DNA of 64,000 bases from Leisingera sp. SS27. Its GTDB lineage: Bacteria; Pseudomonadota; Alphaproteobacteria; Rhodobacterales; Rhodobacteraceae. A program made the translations under genes and the position numbers. The notes beneath the pieces are model-generated. The model saw only the letters and a list, made by a program, of their open reading frames with translations. It ran no database searches and was not told where the DNA came from. The first letter of the stretch is position 1, and each line of letters begins with the position of its first letter. The stretch spans positions 1 to 64,000 of the forward strand of contig NZ_JAQNCY010000011.1 of assembly GCF_028368855.1 (NCBI RefSeq). The letters run 5' to 3'. Of this stretch, positions 8,919 to 20,396 are shown in pieces.

Positions 8919-10120
8919 TGGCCTGCCTCCGCCGCCCGCAGTGCCCGCGCGCCGGCAATGAAATCAGGATCATCGTGCGGCGCTTCCAATCCGGGGATCA
9001 CGGCGCGCACCACGTGCACTCCCAACCCGGGACGTGACAGGTCTACAGTCAGCACCTGCGTTATGCCGGCTGCTTCCAGTCTGTTCAGCAGCCAGCACTG
9101 ATCCTCTTCGAAAGAAGGTGAGGAAAAAGTCGGGCAATCCTGAAACCGGGCTGCGGCCTCGCATTGCAAAAGCAGACGGCGAACGTACTGGGTGCGTTCA
9201 ACGGCCGACGCAGGCGTGAATTCCGCCGGATCCAGATCGTCGCGCGCTCCGGAAATATAGGTCAACCGGGTCTGTGCCGCCTCCGTCAGCGCTCTCAGCA
9301 GGGCAATGGCCCGGTCCGGATGACAGCCGCTGCCAATACCGATATGGCCAGTCCGGCACCCTGCTTCGCAAATCATGCAATGAAACGCAGGCACGCCGGT
9401 GTCAGAAGTGATATTCCAGATACCGGCGTCAAGACCCGCCGCGGCAAAGCGGTCCAGCGCGTCTTGGCAGCGTGTGTCATCAATCGTGCCCGGATCAATA
9501 CGCGGTCCCGGCGCCGCATGGTGCCAGAGGGTGATCGCATCGCGCTCAATCAGCTCGCAAACCGCATGGCAGGAAGCCTCTGCCAGGCTGTTGCCCGACG
9601 CCAGCCCGTTTGTGGTGCGCGGGAACGCTCCCTGCCCGCCGCCGGGAGGACCGGTATAGTCGGTATCCACCATTTCATAAGGCATCCAGTACCCGGTGTC
9701 AGTTGCCAAGTCGGTGCCTTCAATCCACAACGTCCGCCGTTGCGGGTCAAAGCCGGCGCCGGTCACACGCGGCAGCCGCGCCACATCCGCAACCAGTGCC
9801 TCCTTCTGCAAGTCGTGAAAGCTGGAGGATCGCAGCGGCAGGTTAATCCGCTCTGCATGCCAGGCCTCAATCGCCTCCATTACGCCGGAGGCCTGGGCCG
9901 CCTCCAGTGTGAGCCCCTTACCAAGCGACACGGCAACTGACCGGGAGTTTGGCCGCGTGACCATCACCGTGGGCAGGCCAACTCTGTCCAGCCCGGTCAG
10001 ATTGGCAATCCTTGTAATCCCCATTTCCGCCAGATGCGGACGCACCCTGTACAGCGTCTGCGCAGGATCACACAGCCGGTGGGTGTCGTGCAGATAGCCT
10101 TTTTTCTGCGCCTCGGGCAT
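8915..10120 (-). CDS. YcaO-domain cyclodehydratase/thioamide synthetase
   Basis: 401 residues from the ATG at 10120 (MPEAQKKGYLHDTHR), which has GAGG upstream and sits just before the first conserved block. A longer start at 10189 is possible but lacks a ribosome site. Conserved YcaO blocks are seen: GITRIANLTGLDRVGLP, RPNSRSVAVSLGKG, SGVMEAIEAWHAE and EASCHAVCELIERDAITLWH, whose Glu residues bind ATP-Mg in the family. YcaO uses ATP to activate a backbone amide, giving azolines or, with TfuA, usually thioamides. The peptide substrate is not identified. Confidence 0.9.
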   Translation of the reverse strand: MPEAQKKGYLHDTHRLCDPAQTLYRVRPHLAEMGITRIANLTGLDRVGLPTVMVTRPNSRSVAVSLGKGLTLEAAQASGVMEAIEAWHAERINLPLRSSSFHDLQKEALVADVARLPRVTGAGFDPQRRTLWIEGTDLATDTGYWMPYEMVDTDYTGPPGGGQGAFPRTTNGLASGNSLAEASCHAVCELIERDAITLWHHAAPGPRIDPGTIDDTRCQDALDRFAAAGLDAGIWNITSDTGVPAFHCMICEAGCRTGHIGIGSGCHPDRAIALLRALTEAAQTRLTYISGARDDLDPAEFTPASAVERTQYVRRLLLQCEAAARFQDCPTFSSPSFEEDQCWLLNRLEAAGITQVLTVDLSRPGLGVHVVRAVIPGLEAPHDDPDFIAGARALRAAEAGQ

Positions 10121-10229
10121 ATGGCAGGCCTCACTGTCATGACAGCCGCAAAACGTATGCCGCAGTCCATTGCGGCGGCTGGCAGCCATAGCCGCAGGAT
10201 GGCCCGCTGCAGGCCAGCGGTCAACAACG

Positions 10230-10253
10230 GGGCAGTCAGGCCTTGCACTGCCC
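10230..10253. other. Hairpin between torT and ycaO
   Basis: GGGCAGT and ACTGCCC form a perfect 7-bp stem with a 10-nt loop in the space between the torT stop and the ycaO start. There is no T-run on the minus side, so it is not a standard terminator. It may attenuate or stabilise a shared transcript. Confidence 0.35.
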
Positions 10254-10267
10254 TGACGCCCTTGCTC

Positions 10268-11320
10268 TTACTGATGCGGCTGAAAATCGAATACAGGCAC
10301 GAAACTTGCGGGTGCCAGCGTCTGGTCCAGCAAGTTCTCGGACACTGTGCTGCGGTCGAAAATCCTAATGGCAGGCCCAGCGTGTTTGAAACGCAAACTG
10401 CCTTCAATTGCACGCACTGCCATTTCAACCGCCAGCCGTCCCTGGAGAACGGGAAAGTCTGTTGGAGCAGCAATGATGCGGTCACGAAGAACCCCGCGGT
10501 AAACCGCGTGGGTCATGTAATCTGACACAACCTGAACCTGTCCCTGCATGCCGCGGGCGCGCAGCACCGATACTGCCGCTTCCGCAGCAGGCGCGGAACC
10601 GGCAATGTAGTCGAGGTCGGGAACCGCATCCAGCGCCTCCTCGACCAGCCGCACCTGGATTTCGCGTCCGGTATCGCCATATTTCGTAACCGCGATCTTG
10701 GCTGAACTGCCAGCAAGCGCGGCGCGGAAACCCTCCTCGACAAAGGCCACCCAGCCCGCCTTGGCCGGTCCAGGAAACCAGGCGACCTTGACTTCAGTTG
10801 CCCCCTTTGGATGGCGCGCGGCGATCAGCCTGCCTGCCTCGGCCCCCATTTCCGTCCAGGACACCCCCACCTTGGCCGTGATCCCGGCATCGGCAATGTC
10901 ATTGACCGCGGCAACCACCGGAACAGAAGCCGCAATCTGCTCTACCGTGCTGGTAAGACCTGCGAAGGATACGGTGCCAAGGATCAGCGCATCGGCACCA
11001 TCGGCGACACAAGCCTCTGTCTGCTGAATTTGCCGCCTGAGGTTGGGATAACCGCCTGCTTCGACCAGCTTGAAAGACACGCCCAGCCGGGCGGCTTCTG
11101 CCACCATCCCATAGTTAACGCTCAGCCAATAGGCATCTTTCAAGTGCGGATAGGCAATGCACAGGCGCCATTCCTGCGCCGCCCGTTCGAGCGGCGTATA
11201 GTCGACTGCCTCTAACCCGCTGCCGTAGTCAAAAGCTGTCCGCGGCACCTGCAGCCGCCAGCCGTCCGCAACAGCTGCCGTGCTGAAACACGAGAAAAGC
11301 AATAGAAAAAATGCGCGCAT
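10268..11320 (-). CDS. torT: TorT-like periplasmic TMAO-sensing protein
   Basis: 350 residues starting at ATG 11320 ([20 protein letters not shown]), a signal peptide. The longer open frame upstream overlaps torS and the promoter and is not credible. The body is a periplasmic-binding/LacI-like fold ([63 protein letters not shown]). TorT binds TMAO and signals through TorS in Escherichia coli. It is divergent from torS across 94 bp and points toward ycaO, so it could share a transcript with the RiPP-like genes. Confidence 0.85.
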   Translation of the reverse strand: MRAFFLLLFSCFSTAAVADGWRLQVPRTAFDYGSGLEAVDYTPLERAAQEWRLCIAYPHLKDAYWLSVNYGMVAEAARLGVSFKLVEAGGYPNLRRQIQQTEACVADGADALILGTVSFAGLTSTVEQIAASVPVVAAVNDIADAGITAKVGVSWTEMGAEAGRLIAARHPKGATEVKVAWFPGPAKAGWVAFVEEGFRAALAGSSAKIAVTKYGDTGREIQVRLVEEALDAVPDLDYIAGSAPAAEAAVSVLRARGMQGQVQVVSDYMTHAVYRGVLRDRIIAAPTDFPVLQGRLAVEMAVRAIEGSLRFKHAGPAIRIFDRSTVSENLLDQTLAPASFVPVFDFQPHQ

Positions 11321-11377
11321 GAGGTCCCCTTCTCCGAGGGCGGAGGATAGGCAGCGGGACGGAAAAGGGAAATTCAA

Positions 11378-11396
11378 ATTTGCGAAATCCGCAAAT
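11378..11396. promoter_or_regulatory. Inverted repeat in the torT-torS divergent promoter
   Basis: ATTTGCG-N5-CGCAAAT lies between the divergent torT and torS starts, 19 bp before the torS ATG. Position and symmetry suggest a protein-binding site. It does not resemble the TorR decamer. Confidence 0.35.
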
Positions 11397-11414
11397 GCAG
11401 GCGAAAGTTCCCGA

Positions 11415-14345
11415 ATGTTAGGAAAGCTCGGCCTCGGCGGAAAATTGAGCCTCGCATTCATCGTCATTGCGGGGCTGCCGACTCTTGCCGGCATTCTTGG
11501 GCTGGTCGAATTGCGTGTGCTTGCACGCCGCCAGGCAGAAGTGATCAGCCAAACCATCCCCGCCATCGCGGAGGTGCGTGGCATCGCAGAGGAAAGCACC
11601 CGGATCATAGCCATTGCCCCGGAACTGGCCGGTGTGGCGACCCAGGCGGAACGGGCAAACCGGGCACAGTTTCTTTCCGGTCAGATCGCAGCGCTCACCC
11701 GGCGGCTGGATGCACTGGAGCGTGGCGGCATAGCCGGATCCAGCCGGCTGCGGGAGACCGTTACAGATGCTGCAAGGGCGCTGGCGCTGCTAGATGAGCT
11801 GGTAGAAACCCGCATCGCGCTGCACAGCGGGCTCAAACAGCTGACCACCCGTAATCTGACCGCGGCGAACAACCTGCTGAGTATGGCCGACACTCTGGTT
11901 GCCAATGCCGAGATGGGAACAACTGCCGTCATTTCGAGCCTGTACGGACCGGGCACCTCTCCGGTGGAAGAGCAGGCGCGAACCGATATGCTTGACAAAC
12001 TGATTGAGGTGGATCTTTTCCAGCTTGGCCTGATGTTCGAGCTGAGGTCGCAAACCGCTGAGATCGGACTTCTGATCAACCGAATTGAAGAAGCAGGCAA
12101 CGAAGCCGAACTGGAGGAGATCGAGAGCGCACTGGCGAGCCGCCTGAATATCGTTTCGCGCCGGATAAAGGCAATTCGCGATCCCGGCCGCCGCCAGCAG
12201 GCAGAAGGCTATGCCGCCCAGCTGCAAACCGTGACGGACGGCAACGCCGGCCTTTTCGGCCTGCGTGTCCGCATCCTGACCACTGAAACCCGCATCAACA
12301 CACTGAAGCAGGAGTTACAGAACACAGCGCTGCGGCTCGGAGATGAGGCCTCGACCGTCGCCGATCAGGCACAGGCGCGGGCGATCAGCTCAGGAAATGC
12401 TGCCGCAGCCGATGTTCAGCGGGCACAGCTTCGCAACGGGTTTGCCGCCATCACCGGGTTCCTGCTGTCACTGGCTGTTCTTTGGTTCTATGTGCGCGGC
12501 AGCATCACACGCCGCCTCAACCAGCTGGCAGGTACCATGGCGGCGCTTATGCGCGGCCAGCTGGATCATCCCGTCCGCCCCCGCGGACAGGACGAGATCG
12601 CCCGTATGGAAGCCGCAGTGGAAGTGTTCCGCCAGCAGGCTCTCGACAAGCAGGAACTTGAAAAGGTCCGCGACCGCAACGAACAGGAGCTCAGGGAACA
12701 CCGCAACAACTTGCAATCTCTTGTCGACGATCAGACGGAACGGCTGCGGGAAGAAGTTGAGGCTCACGACGAGGCCCGTCAAAAGGCAGAAGCTGCCGAT
12801 CAGGCCAAATCTGAATTCCTGGCGATGATGAGCCACGAAATCCGCACACCGATGAACGGTGTGCTGGGCATGCTCCGCAGCCTCTCTGACGAAGGCCTGC
12901 CGCCCCGGCAAATGGAACGCCTGCGCGCTGCACTGGTGTCGGGTCAGAACTTGCTGAAGATCCTGAACGATATTCTGGACTATTCCAAAATCGAAAGCGG
13001 TGCGCTGGTCCGGGAAGACGTCACGTTTTCACTGCGCGGCCTTGTGGACGACATCATTGTCCTGCTGCGCCCGGGCGCGGACAGCAAAGGGATCCATCTG
13101 TGGCTGGATGTGCCAGAAGACCTCCCCGGAGTAGTGAAGGGAGACGCCGCCAAGCTGCGGCAGATCCTCTTCAACCTGCTGTCGAACGCACTGAAATTCA
13201 CCGACACAGGCGAAGTCATTCTGCGGGTTCGCACAAATGGCGACTTGGGCGGACAGCACTGGATCACTTTTGAAGTCAGCGATACCGGCAAAGGCATTTC
13301 TCAGGATGCCAAGGCGCGCATCTTCGAGGCATTCGAACAAGAGGATACGGAAACCGCCCGCAAGTTCGGCGGCACGGGACTGGGTCTGGCGATCAGCAGG
13401 CATTTCGCACAGGCAATCGGCGCCCGCCTGTCCCTGGAAAGCACTAAGAACGTCGGCTCTGTCTTCACCCTGGCAGTGGAACTGGCGCCCGGAGACCCTG
13501 CAGACCTGATGCCGGAAGACCCGCCAGCTCCGGTCAAACCGACTGGTAGCCCGCTGTCGGTTCTTGTGGTGGAAGACAATGAGATCAATCAGATGGTTGC
13601 ACAGGGCTACTTGGAACGCATGGGGCACAGCTGCCAATGCGTAGCAAGCGCGGAGGCAGCGCTGGCGCTCCTCCCGGAGGCCCGCTTCGACCTGATACTG
13701 ATGGATGTCAACTTGCCTGGCATCAGCGGCACAGAGGCCACCCGCCGCTTGCGTGCGCTGCCGGACCCGCGGCTGTCTCGGCTGCCGGTCATCGGCATCT
13801 CTGCGCATGTGCAGGAAGAGCAGATCGAAACCCACTTACAGGCCGGGATGAATGGTTTCGTGGCCAAACCGGTCTCACCAGAACGCCTTGCCAAGGCGCT
13901 GCAAAGCGTCACACTGGGCCACGATGGCGCGGTTTATTTGTCAGCCCGCCAATCCTCTCCCGAGCAGGACAGGAGGTCCAGCCTGTTGCGGCAAATGCAG
14001 GAGAATATTCAGGATCTGGGCGCAGAGCGGGCCTTTGAAATCGCCGCCCTTTTTCAGCAGGAACTTCCCAAGAGCGTTGAGAAAATGGACGCCAGCCATG
14101 CGGCGCAGGACCTCACCCGGCTGGCGGAGGAAGCCCATCGCGCGAAGGGCGCCGCCAGCAGTTTCGGTCAGCATGACCTGGCCGGCCTGCTGGCAAATCT
14201 GGAGGAGGCCGCCGCCAATGGCAGCGGGGCTGCCGCCGCAGAGTGTATGCGCGAGGTTAACGCGCTGGCGCCGCAGGTGCTGGAGGCTCTCTCCAGCGTG
14301 TTGCGCGATTACAGCCGTCAACCCAAGGGGGCGGTGAACACATAG
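11415..14345 (+). CDS. torS: TorS-like hybrid sensor histidine kinase
   Basis: 976 residues from ATG 11415 ([15 protein letters not shown]), chosen because the first transmembrane helix follows at once; the open frame starts earlier but would overlap torT. Domain order: TM1, a long periplasmic helical sensor (about 40-345), TM2 ([18 protein letters not shown]), HAMP, histidine kinase with SHEIRTP near 472, ATPase motifs ([20 protein letters not shown]), a receiver with [10 protein letters not shown] near 764, and an HPt domain with AHRAKGAAS near 908. This is the complete TorS phosphorelay layout. Its gene tail overlaps the convergent torR tail by 28 bp. Confidence 0.9.
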   Translation: MLGKLGLGGKLSLAFIVIAGLPTLAGILGLVELRVLARRQAEVISQTIPAIAEVRGIAEESTRIIAIAPELAGVATQAERANRAQFLSGQIAALTRRLDALERGGIAGSSRLRETVTDAARALALLDELVETRIALHSGLKQLTTRNLTAANNLLSMADTLVANAEMGTTAVISSLYGPGTSPVEEQARTDMLDKLIEVDLFQLGLMFELRSQTAEIGLLINRIEEAGNEAELEEIESALASRLNIVSRRIKAIRDPGRRQQAEGYAAQLQTVTDGNAGLFGLRVRILTTETRINTLKQELQNTALRLGDEASTVADQAQARAISSGNAAAADVQRAQLRNGFAAITGFLLSLAVLWFYVRGSITRRLNQLAGTMAALMRGQLDHPVRPRGQDEIARMEAAVEVFRQQALDKQELEKVRDRNEQELREHRNNLQSLVDDQTERLREEVEAHDEARQKAEAADQAKSEFLAMMSHEIRTPMNGVLGMLRSLSDEGLPPRQMERLRAALVSGQNLLKILNDILDYSKIESGALVREDVTFSLRGLVDDIIVLLRPGADSKGIHLWLDVPEDLPGVVKGDAAKLRQILFNLLSNALKFTDTGEVILRVRTNGDLGGQHWITFEVSDTGKGISQDAKARIFEAFEQEDTETARKFGGTGLGLAISRHFAQAIGARLSLESTKNVGSVFTLAVELAPGDPADLMPEDPPAPVKPTGSPLSVLVVEDNEINQMVAQGYLERMGHSCQCVASAEAALALLPEARFDLILMDVNLPGISGTEATRRLRALPDPRLSRLPVIGISAHVQEEQIETHLQAGMNGFVAKPVSPERLAKALQSVTLGHDGAVYLSARQSSPEQDRRSSLLRQMQENIQDLGAERAFEIAALFQQELPKSVEKMDASHAAQDLTRLAEEAHRAKGAASSFGQHDLAGLLANLEEAAANGSGAAAAECMREVNALAPQVLEALSSVLRDYSRQPKGAVNT

Positions 14346-15010
14346 CCTTCACCGTGCACGGTGGTGATAATCCGGGGATTGGCAGGTTCCTCTTCCAGCT
14401 TGCTGCGCAGGCGCCGGATCAGCACATCCACTGTCCGCGGGTTTGCCCCGTACTGCCGGTGAGTGACCCGGCTCATCAGCGCGTCGCGTGTGGCGACCTC
14501 ACCCGCCCGGCTGATCAGCATATCCAGCACTTCAAATTCGGCGCGGGTCAGCGGCACGCTTTCACCCTCAACGGTTTGCAGGTGCCGCGCAGCGATGTCG
14601 AACCGGAAATTTCCAAAGTTGTAAACCCGGCGCGCCAGGCGCCGCGCCTCCTGCGTGCGGCGCAGCAGGTTCTTCAGCCTGGCCAGAAGTTCACGCCGGT
14701 TGAACGGCTTGCAGACATAGTCATCCGCACCAAGCTCCAAACCGACGATTCTGTCGACTTCGTCATCGCGGCCGGTCACGAGAATGATTCCCATGTCGGA
14801 TTTGGCTCTCTGTTCCCGGGTAATCTGCAGCCCGTCTTTGCCGGGCAGATTGATGTCGACCAAAAGCAGATCGACATCCCGTGTCTGCAGGACCCGTTCC
14901 GCCTCTTCGGCGGTTTCGGCCTGCGAAACCGCATAGCCTTGCGCATCCAGATAGCTGGCAAGAGTGCTCCGGGTGACCGGCTCGTCCTCAATGATCAGAA
15001 TATGCGCCAT
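14318..15010 (-). CDS. torR: TorR-like OmpR/PhoB-family response regulator
   Basis: 230 residues from ATG 15010. The receiver has ILIIEDEP, phospho-acceptor Asp52 in [10 protein letters not shown] and KPF at the switch Lys. The winged-helix effector domain shows [19 protein letters not shown] and [16 protein letters not shown], with a final TVHGEGYVF wing. It is the partner of TorT/TorS by position and family. Two TorR-box-like decamers lie 59-90 bp upstream of its start, in the space shared with the divergent TMAO transporter genes, so it may control both directions. Confidence 0.9.
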   Translation of the reverse strand: MAHILIIEDEPVTRSTLASYLDAQGYAVSQAETAEEAERVLQTRDVDLLLVDINLPGKDGLQITREQRAKSDMGIILVTGRDDEVDRIVGLELGADDYVCKPFNRRELLARLKNLLRRTQEARRLARRVYNFGNFRFDIAARHLQTVEGESVPLTRAEFEVLDMLISRAGEVATRDALMSRVTHRQYGANPRTVDVLIRRLRSKLEEEPANPRIITTVHGEGYVFTAPLG

Positions 15011-15068
15011 GCAGCTCCAGCACTCCAACTTTCCCTTCAGTTAACAAATTTTAACAAAGCTGACCAGC

Positions 15069-15100
15069 CTGTTCATCCGCGCGGGCTGACCTGTTCACAT
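15069..15100 (+). promoter_or_regulatory. Two TorR-box-like decamers upstream of tmoX
   Basis: CTGTTCATCC (15069-15078) and CTGTTCACAT (15091-15100) are direct repeats 22 bp apart, two helical turns. Both match the E. coli tor box CTGTTCATAT at eight or nine of ten positions. They lie between torR and the divergent transporter operon, 94-125 bp before the tmoX ATG, suitable for activation by TorR. Confidence 0.55.
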
Positions 15101-15163
15101 CTGCTGCTTAGCTTCCGTCTCCGAAAGCCCGGCTTTCAAACAGTAGAGGGTTCCGGCCGATAG

Positions 15164-16141
<978 letters not shown>

Positions 16142-16210
16142 ATCCAGCAATGACGTCAATCAGCCGGGGCGGCCTGCTGCCCCGGTTTCCCTGCTATAGA
16201 AAGTTAAGCC

Positions 16211-17242
16211 ATGACCGCAGCCGCCCCTGTCATTTCCTGCAAAAACGTCTGGAAGCTGTTTGGCGCCAATCCGGAACAGTATCTGAAGTCTCTGACCGGC
16301 AACCCGGGTTTTGATGAGATCCGCCAGGCGGGTTATATCGCCGCCGTTCGGGATGTGTCGCTGGACATTGCCAAGGGGGAAATGCTTGTGATCATGGGCC
16401 TGTCCGGCTCTGGCAAGTCGACCTTTGTGCGCTGTCTTTCGCGGCTGATCGATATCACTGGCGGCGAGGTCACGGTCGAAGGCCAGAACATCGGCGAAAT
16501 GTCCGAAAAAGAGCTGATTGACCTGCGCCGCAACAAGATGGGCATGGTGTTCCAAAGCTTCGGCCTGTTGCCGCACCGCACCGTGCTGGACAATGTGGCC
16601 TTCCCGCTGGAAATGCGCGGACAGGACCGCCACGAACGCCGCGCCAGGGCACTGGAGGTGATTGAGCTGGTCGGTCTGTCCGGACGTGAGGACTATTTCC
16701 CGCGCGAGCTCTCGGGCGGACAGCAGCAGCGCGTCGGCATCGCCCGCAGCCTGGCGATCGAGCCCGATATCTGGTTCCTGGACGAACCCTTTTCCGCGCT
16801 GGATCCGCTGATCCGCCGCGAGATGCAGGACGAGTTCCTGCGCCTGCAGGAAATGCTGGGCAAAACCATCGTCTTCATCACTCATGACTTCGACGAGGCC
16901 CTGCGTCTTGCCGACCGTATCGCCATTATGAAGGACGGCGTGGTGGAGCAATGCGACACACCTGACCAGATTGTGCTGAACCCTGCCACCGAATATGTCG
17001 CCAAATTCACAGAGGAGATCGAGAAATCCCGCGTGGTCCACGCCGGCGTGCTGGCGCGTGAGGTCAACGGTCACAACCTGACAGGCGTTCCCGTCGGCGA
17101 CAAGCAGACCATTGCCGAACTTGCCCGGCTGCTGGTCAATGACAGCCGTGATTTCCTGCCTGTGGCCAGCAATAGCGGCACTTTGGTTGGCGCATTGAGC
17201 CGCCAGGAAGCACTCGATGTGCTGCTGGGAGCAGGGTCATGA
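16211..17242 (+). CDS. tmoW: TMAO/betaine ABC transporter ATP-binding protein
   Basis: 343 residues of the ProV/OpuAA type: Walker [10 protein letters not shown] near 63, Q-loop [13 protein letters not shown], signature LSGGQQQR, Walker [13 protein letters not shown], then a C-terminal CBS-like regulatory segment (about 280-340). It energises uptake together with the fused permease. The stop overlaps the permease start (ATGA), implying coupled translation. Confidence 0.85.
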   Translation: MTAAAPVISCKNVWKLFGANPEQYLKSLTGNPGFDEIRQAGYIAAVRDVSLDIAKGEMLVIMGLSGSGKSTFVRCLSRLIDITGGEVTVEGQNIGEMSEKELIDLRRNKMGMVFQSFGLLPHRTVLDNVAFPLEMRGQDRHERRARALEVIELVGLSGREDYFPRELSGGQQQRVGIARSLAIEPDIWFLDEPFSALDPLIRREMQDEFLRLQEMLGKTIVFITHDFDEALRLADRIAIMKDGVVEQCDTPDQIVLNPATEYVAKFTEEIEKSRVVHAGVLAREVNGHNLTGVPVGDKQTIAELARLLVNDSRDFLPVASNSGTLVGALSRQEALDVLLGAGS

Positions 17243-19203
17243 CAGACCAGACGATGACTCTTGCGGGCAAGCCTCAGACCTGGACGCGGGCCCGGACAGG
17301 CTGGACGATTTTCATCGCAGCCTGCCTTCTGGCCATTGGCAATTCGGTTTTGCCTGCCGGACTGGTGCGGCCGCCAGAGTGGCTGATCCTTCCCTTCGCT
17401 GACTGGATCAATGCACTCTTTGTTTTTGTCCGCGACGATCTGGGCCTTCTCTACCTGACCCGTGCCTTTGCCGACGGCGTCGAATGGCTGCTCGATGTGA
17501 CTGCCAATCTGCTGTACGGCAAGAACCGGTGGCCCCGCATCGGCCCTATCCCCTGGACCGTGATCGCCAGCATCGGCTTTGTCATCGGCTATGCCTTGCA
17601 GGGATGGCGGCTGTCGCTTCTGACCGGCGGCACCTTTGTCTGGATCGCCATCATGGGCCAGTGGAAATGGGCGATGGAGACCCTTTCCGTGATCGTCGTT
17701 GCCGCGCCGTTCTCAATCCTGTTCGGCCTTGTGATGGGCATTCTCGCCTGGCGCTCCAAGGCCTTTGAAAGGATCCTGAACCCGGTCCTCAACATTGCGC
17801 AAAGCCTGCCGCATTTTGCCTATATGATTCCGGTCGTCGTCTTTATCGGCGTCGGTCCCAAGGCAGGGGCCATCGTCACCATCATCTTCTCGGTGCCGCC
17901 GATGATCCGCATGTCGCTCTTGGGTCTGCGCAAGGTCCCGCATGAGGTGATCGAAAGCGGCCACATGTGCGGCTCCACCCGCTGGCAACTGCTGCGCTAC
18001 GTTCGCATCCCAACAGCCCGGACCGAGATCCTGGTTGGTGTGAACCAGGTGATCATGCAATGCCTTGCCATGGTGGTTCTGGCCAGCTTCATCGGTATGC
18101 CGGGCCTCGGCCAGAAACTGCTGCAGCTGCTGCAGGCGCTGAAAATCGGCCGGTCGGTCGAAATCGGCATCACCATCGTGCTGCTGGCCGTCATGCTGGA
18201 CCGCTGCACCAAGGCCTGGGCCACCAAGCAGCCTGAGCACTTCGAGAAGGGCACCTCCTTTGCCGTTCGCAACAAGTTCCTGCTGATCGGTGCTGGCCTG
18301 TCCCTGGCGTGCCTCGTGCTGGCGCAGTTCGTTCCCTTGATGGACCAGATCGGCCGCCGGGACGCCTTCACGATCTCCAAGCCGATTGATGCGGTTGCGG
18401 ACTGGTTCATTGTATTGATCGACCCTGTCACTCAATGGCTGCGGTGGTTTCTGATCACTTGGGTACTGATCCCGATCCGTGATGCATTTTTGTGGATGCC
18501 CTATGCCGCCATTTTAGCATTGCTCGCGGCGGCCGGCTGGGCCATCGGGGGCCTGCGCTCGGCACTGGTATGCTTGGGCTTCTTTGGCCTCATTGCCATG
18601 TCCGGCTGGTGGGACCGCGCAATGATCACCGTCTACACCGTAGTAGTGGCGGTATCCATCGCATCGTTGATGGGCTTCCCGCTGGGGATCTGGGGATCCT
18701 TCAACGAGAAGCGCGCAAGCCTCGCGCTGCTGATCTGCGACACTCTCCAGACCTTCCCCAGCTTCATCTACCTGATCCCGGTTGTCATGCTGTTCGGTGT
18801 CAATGATGTGGCCGTGGTCGGCGCGGTGGTTCTGTTCGCGGCGGTACCGCTGGTTCGCTACACCATTGAAGGGCTGCGGCAAGTACCGGAAACCCTGATT
18901 GAGGCTGCCGACATGTCCGGCGCCACAAGGATGCAGACACTGTGGAAGGTGCGGCTGCCGATGGCGCTGCCGACCATCATGGTCGGGGTCAACCAGTCGG
19001 TGATGTTCTCGCTGTTCATGGTGATCATCGCGGCATTCATCGGCACCCAGGACCTCGGCCAGGAAATGCAGCGGGCACTGTCTTCCACAGATGTGGGCAA
19101 GGGGCTGGTGCTGGGTCTTGCCGTCGCCTTCATGGGACTGATGGTAGACCACCTTGTAAGCACTTGGGCGCGGTCCAAGAAAGAAGCGCTGGGCCTGGAG
19201 TAA
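17239..19203 (+). CDS. tmoV: TMAO/betaine ABC transporter permease, two fused permease domains
   Basis: 654 residues, twice the size of an ordinary ProW. Two BPD_transp_1 domains follow each other, each with its own EAA loop for contacting the ATPase: GHMCGSTRWQLLRYVRIP in the first half and ADMSGATRMQTLWKVRLP in the second. Multiple hydrophobic helices surround each. The duplication lets one polypeptide form the whole membrane channel, as described for roseobacter TmoV. It lies in the operon tmoX-tmoW-tmoV and is followed 4 bp later by the AraC gene. Confidence 0.85.
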   Translation: MTDQTMTLAGKPQTWTRARTGWTIFIAACLLAIGNSVLPAGLVRPPEWLILPFADWINALFVFVRDDLGLLYLTRAFADGVEWLLDVTANLLYGKNRWPRIGPIPWTVIASIGFVIGYALQGWRLSLLTGGTFVWIAIMGQWKWAMETLSVIVVAAPFSILFGLVMGILAWRSKAFERILNPVLNIAQSLPHFAYMIPVVVFIGVGPKAGAIVTIIFSVPPMIRMSLLGLRKVPHEVIESGHMCGSTRWQLLRYVRIPTARTEILVGVNQVIMQCLAMVVLASFIGMPGLGQKLLQLLQALKIGRSVEIGITIVLLAVMLDRCTKAWATKQPEHFEKGTSFAVRNKFLLIGAGLSLACLVLAQFVPLMDQIGRRDAFTISKPIDAVADWFIVLIDPVTQWLRWFLITWVLIPIRDAFLWMPYAAILALLAAAGWAIGGLRSALVCLGFFGLIAMSGWWDRAMITVYTVVVAVSIASLMGFPLGIWGSFNEKRASLALLICDTLQTFPSFIYLIPVVMLFGVNDVAVVGAVVLFAAVPLVRYTIEGLRQVPETLIEAADMSGATRMQTLWKVRLPMALPTIMVGVNQSVMFSLFMVIIAAFIGTQDLGQEMQRALSSTDVGKGLVLGLAVAFMGLMVDHLVSTWARSKKEALGLE

Positions 19204-19207
19204 AATC

Positions 19208-20275
19208 ATGACACTGCATTCCAGCGACTTTGGCCCCGCCCTGATCCGCCGCATCGGCTTCCTGTTGTTTCCCGGCTTTCCGATGGCTTGCCTGACTGCG
19301 GCCATCGACACGCTGCACACCGCAAATGAGCTGGCCGGCAACCAGGTTTTCAGCTGGTCGCTCATAACCGAGACCGGCACGCAGGCAACAGCGTCGGCAG
19401 GCGTGCCTTTCTCGGCAGACTGCAGTCTTGCGGAAACAGACGCAATTGACTGCCTGTTCCTGCTTTCTGGTCCGGAAGCCGGGTTTGATGACCCGGCCTC
19501 CGGACACGGCCGGCTGCGTTACCTGGCACGCCACGGTGTCATCCTTGGCGCGGCTGCCGGCGGCGTCTTCCCGCTTGCCCGCAGCGGTGTTTTGTCCGGA
19601 CGGCGCTGCGCCGTCCATTGGAGCTTCCGCAGCGCCTTTGAATCAGCTTTTCCGGATTGCACCGCAGTGGACCGTCTGGCCGTGCGTGACGGGCCGGTTC
19701 ATACAGTTTCCGGAGCCGCAGCGATGTTTGACCTGACGCTGGAGCTGATTGAAAATGAGCTTGGTGAGGCCGCTATGAACGAAGTTGCTTGCATGTTTCA
19801 GCATCCTGTTCCGCGCAGCGTCAGTGCCCGGCAAAAAGTCCCTGTTCTGCAAAGCGGCCGTACGGTCGATCAAATGCCGCCTGCGGTCAAACAGGCGATG
19901 TTCATCTTTTCGGAGAATGTCGAAACTCCTGTCGGCATCCGCGAGGTCGCCCGCATGGCCGGTATTTCTCCTCGCCAGCTGGAACGCAGTTTCCGCACCG
20001 CCACAGGACTCAGCCCCGGCGAATATTACCGCCGCCAGCGCCTCAAGACAGCCAGGCAGATGGTGCGCTATTCCTGGGACAGCATCTCGGACATCGCTCA
20101 TTCTGTTGGCTATGCCAGCTCATCGACCCTGACGCTTCATTACCGCAAGTTCTATGGAATAACGCCGGTTCAGGACCGCAAACAGACTTTTCTTCCGGAT
20201 ACCGGGATCCCGGTCCGAAACCGCCCGGCGGCAGACCGGAGCGCGGCAAAAGCTGTCACGTTTGCATCGGGATGA
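19208..20275 (+). CDS. GlxA-type AraC-family transcriptional regulator
   Basis: 355 residues: a DJ-1/PfpI-like N-terminal domain (about 14-190; RRIGFLLFPGFPMACLTAAIDTL, GAAAGGVFPLARSGVLSG) without the usual nucleophilic Cys at the elbow, then an AraC HTH pair (GIREVARMAGISPRQLERSF, SISDIAHSVGYASSSTLTLHYRKFYG). The GbdR/CdhR sensors of betaine and carnitine catabolism have this layout. Four bases after the permease, it is probably transcribed with the transporter and may sense an intracellular methylamine. Confidence 0.85.
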   Translation: MTLHSSDFGPALIRRIGFLLFPGFPMACLTAAIDTLHTANELAGNQVFSWSLITETGTQATASAGVPFSADCSLAETDAIDCLFLLSGPEAGFDDPASGHGRLRYLARHGVILGAAAGGVFPLARSGVLSGRRCAVHWSFRSAFESAFPDCTAVDRLAVRDGPVHTVSGAAAMFDLTLELIENELGEAAMNEVACMFQHPVPRSVSARQKVPVLQSGRTVDQMPPAVKQAMFIFSENVETPVGIREVARMAGISPRQLERSFRTATGLSPGEYYRRQRLKTARQMVRYSWDSISDIAHSVGYASSSTLTLHYRKFYGITPVQDRKQTFLPDTGIPVRNRPAADRSAAKAVTFASG

Positions 20276-20396
20276 CTGCAGCTCAACCATGCCGGCACCT
20301 TCGGCGGTGGTGTCCTGAGCGTCCGGAATAGGGCGCGCGCCGCGCTGCACTACTGGCTTGGAACTCACCATTCAATAGCACTGTTCAGATTTTCAA

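Noticed and set aside
10268-11614. A 448-codon frame for torT
   Set aside because: The first 98 codons overlap the torS start on the other strand and the divergent promoter. The signal peptide begins at the ATG at 11320.
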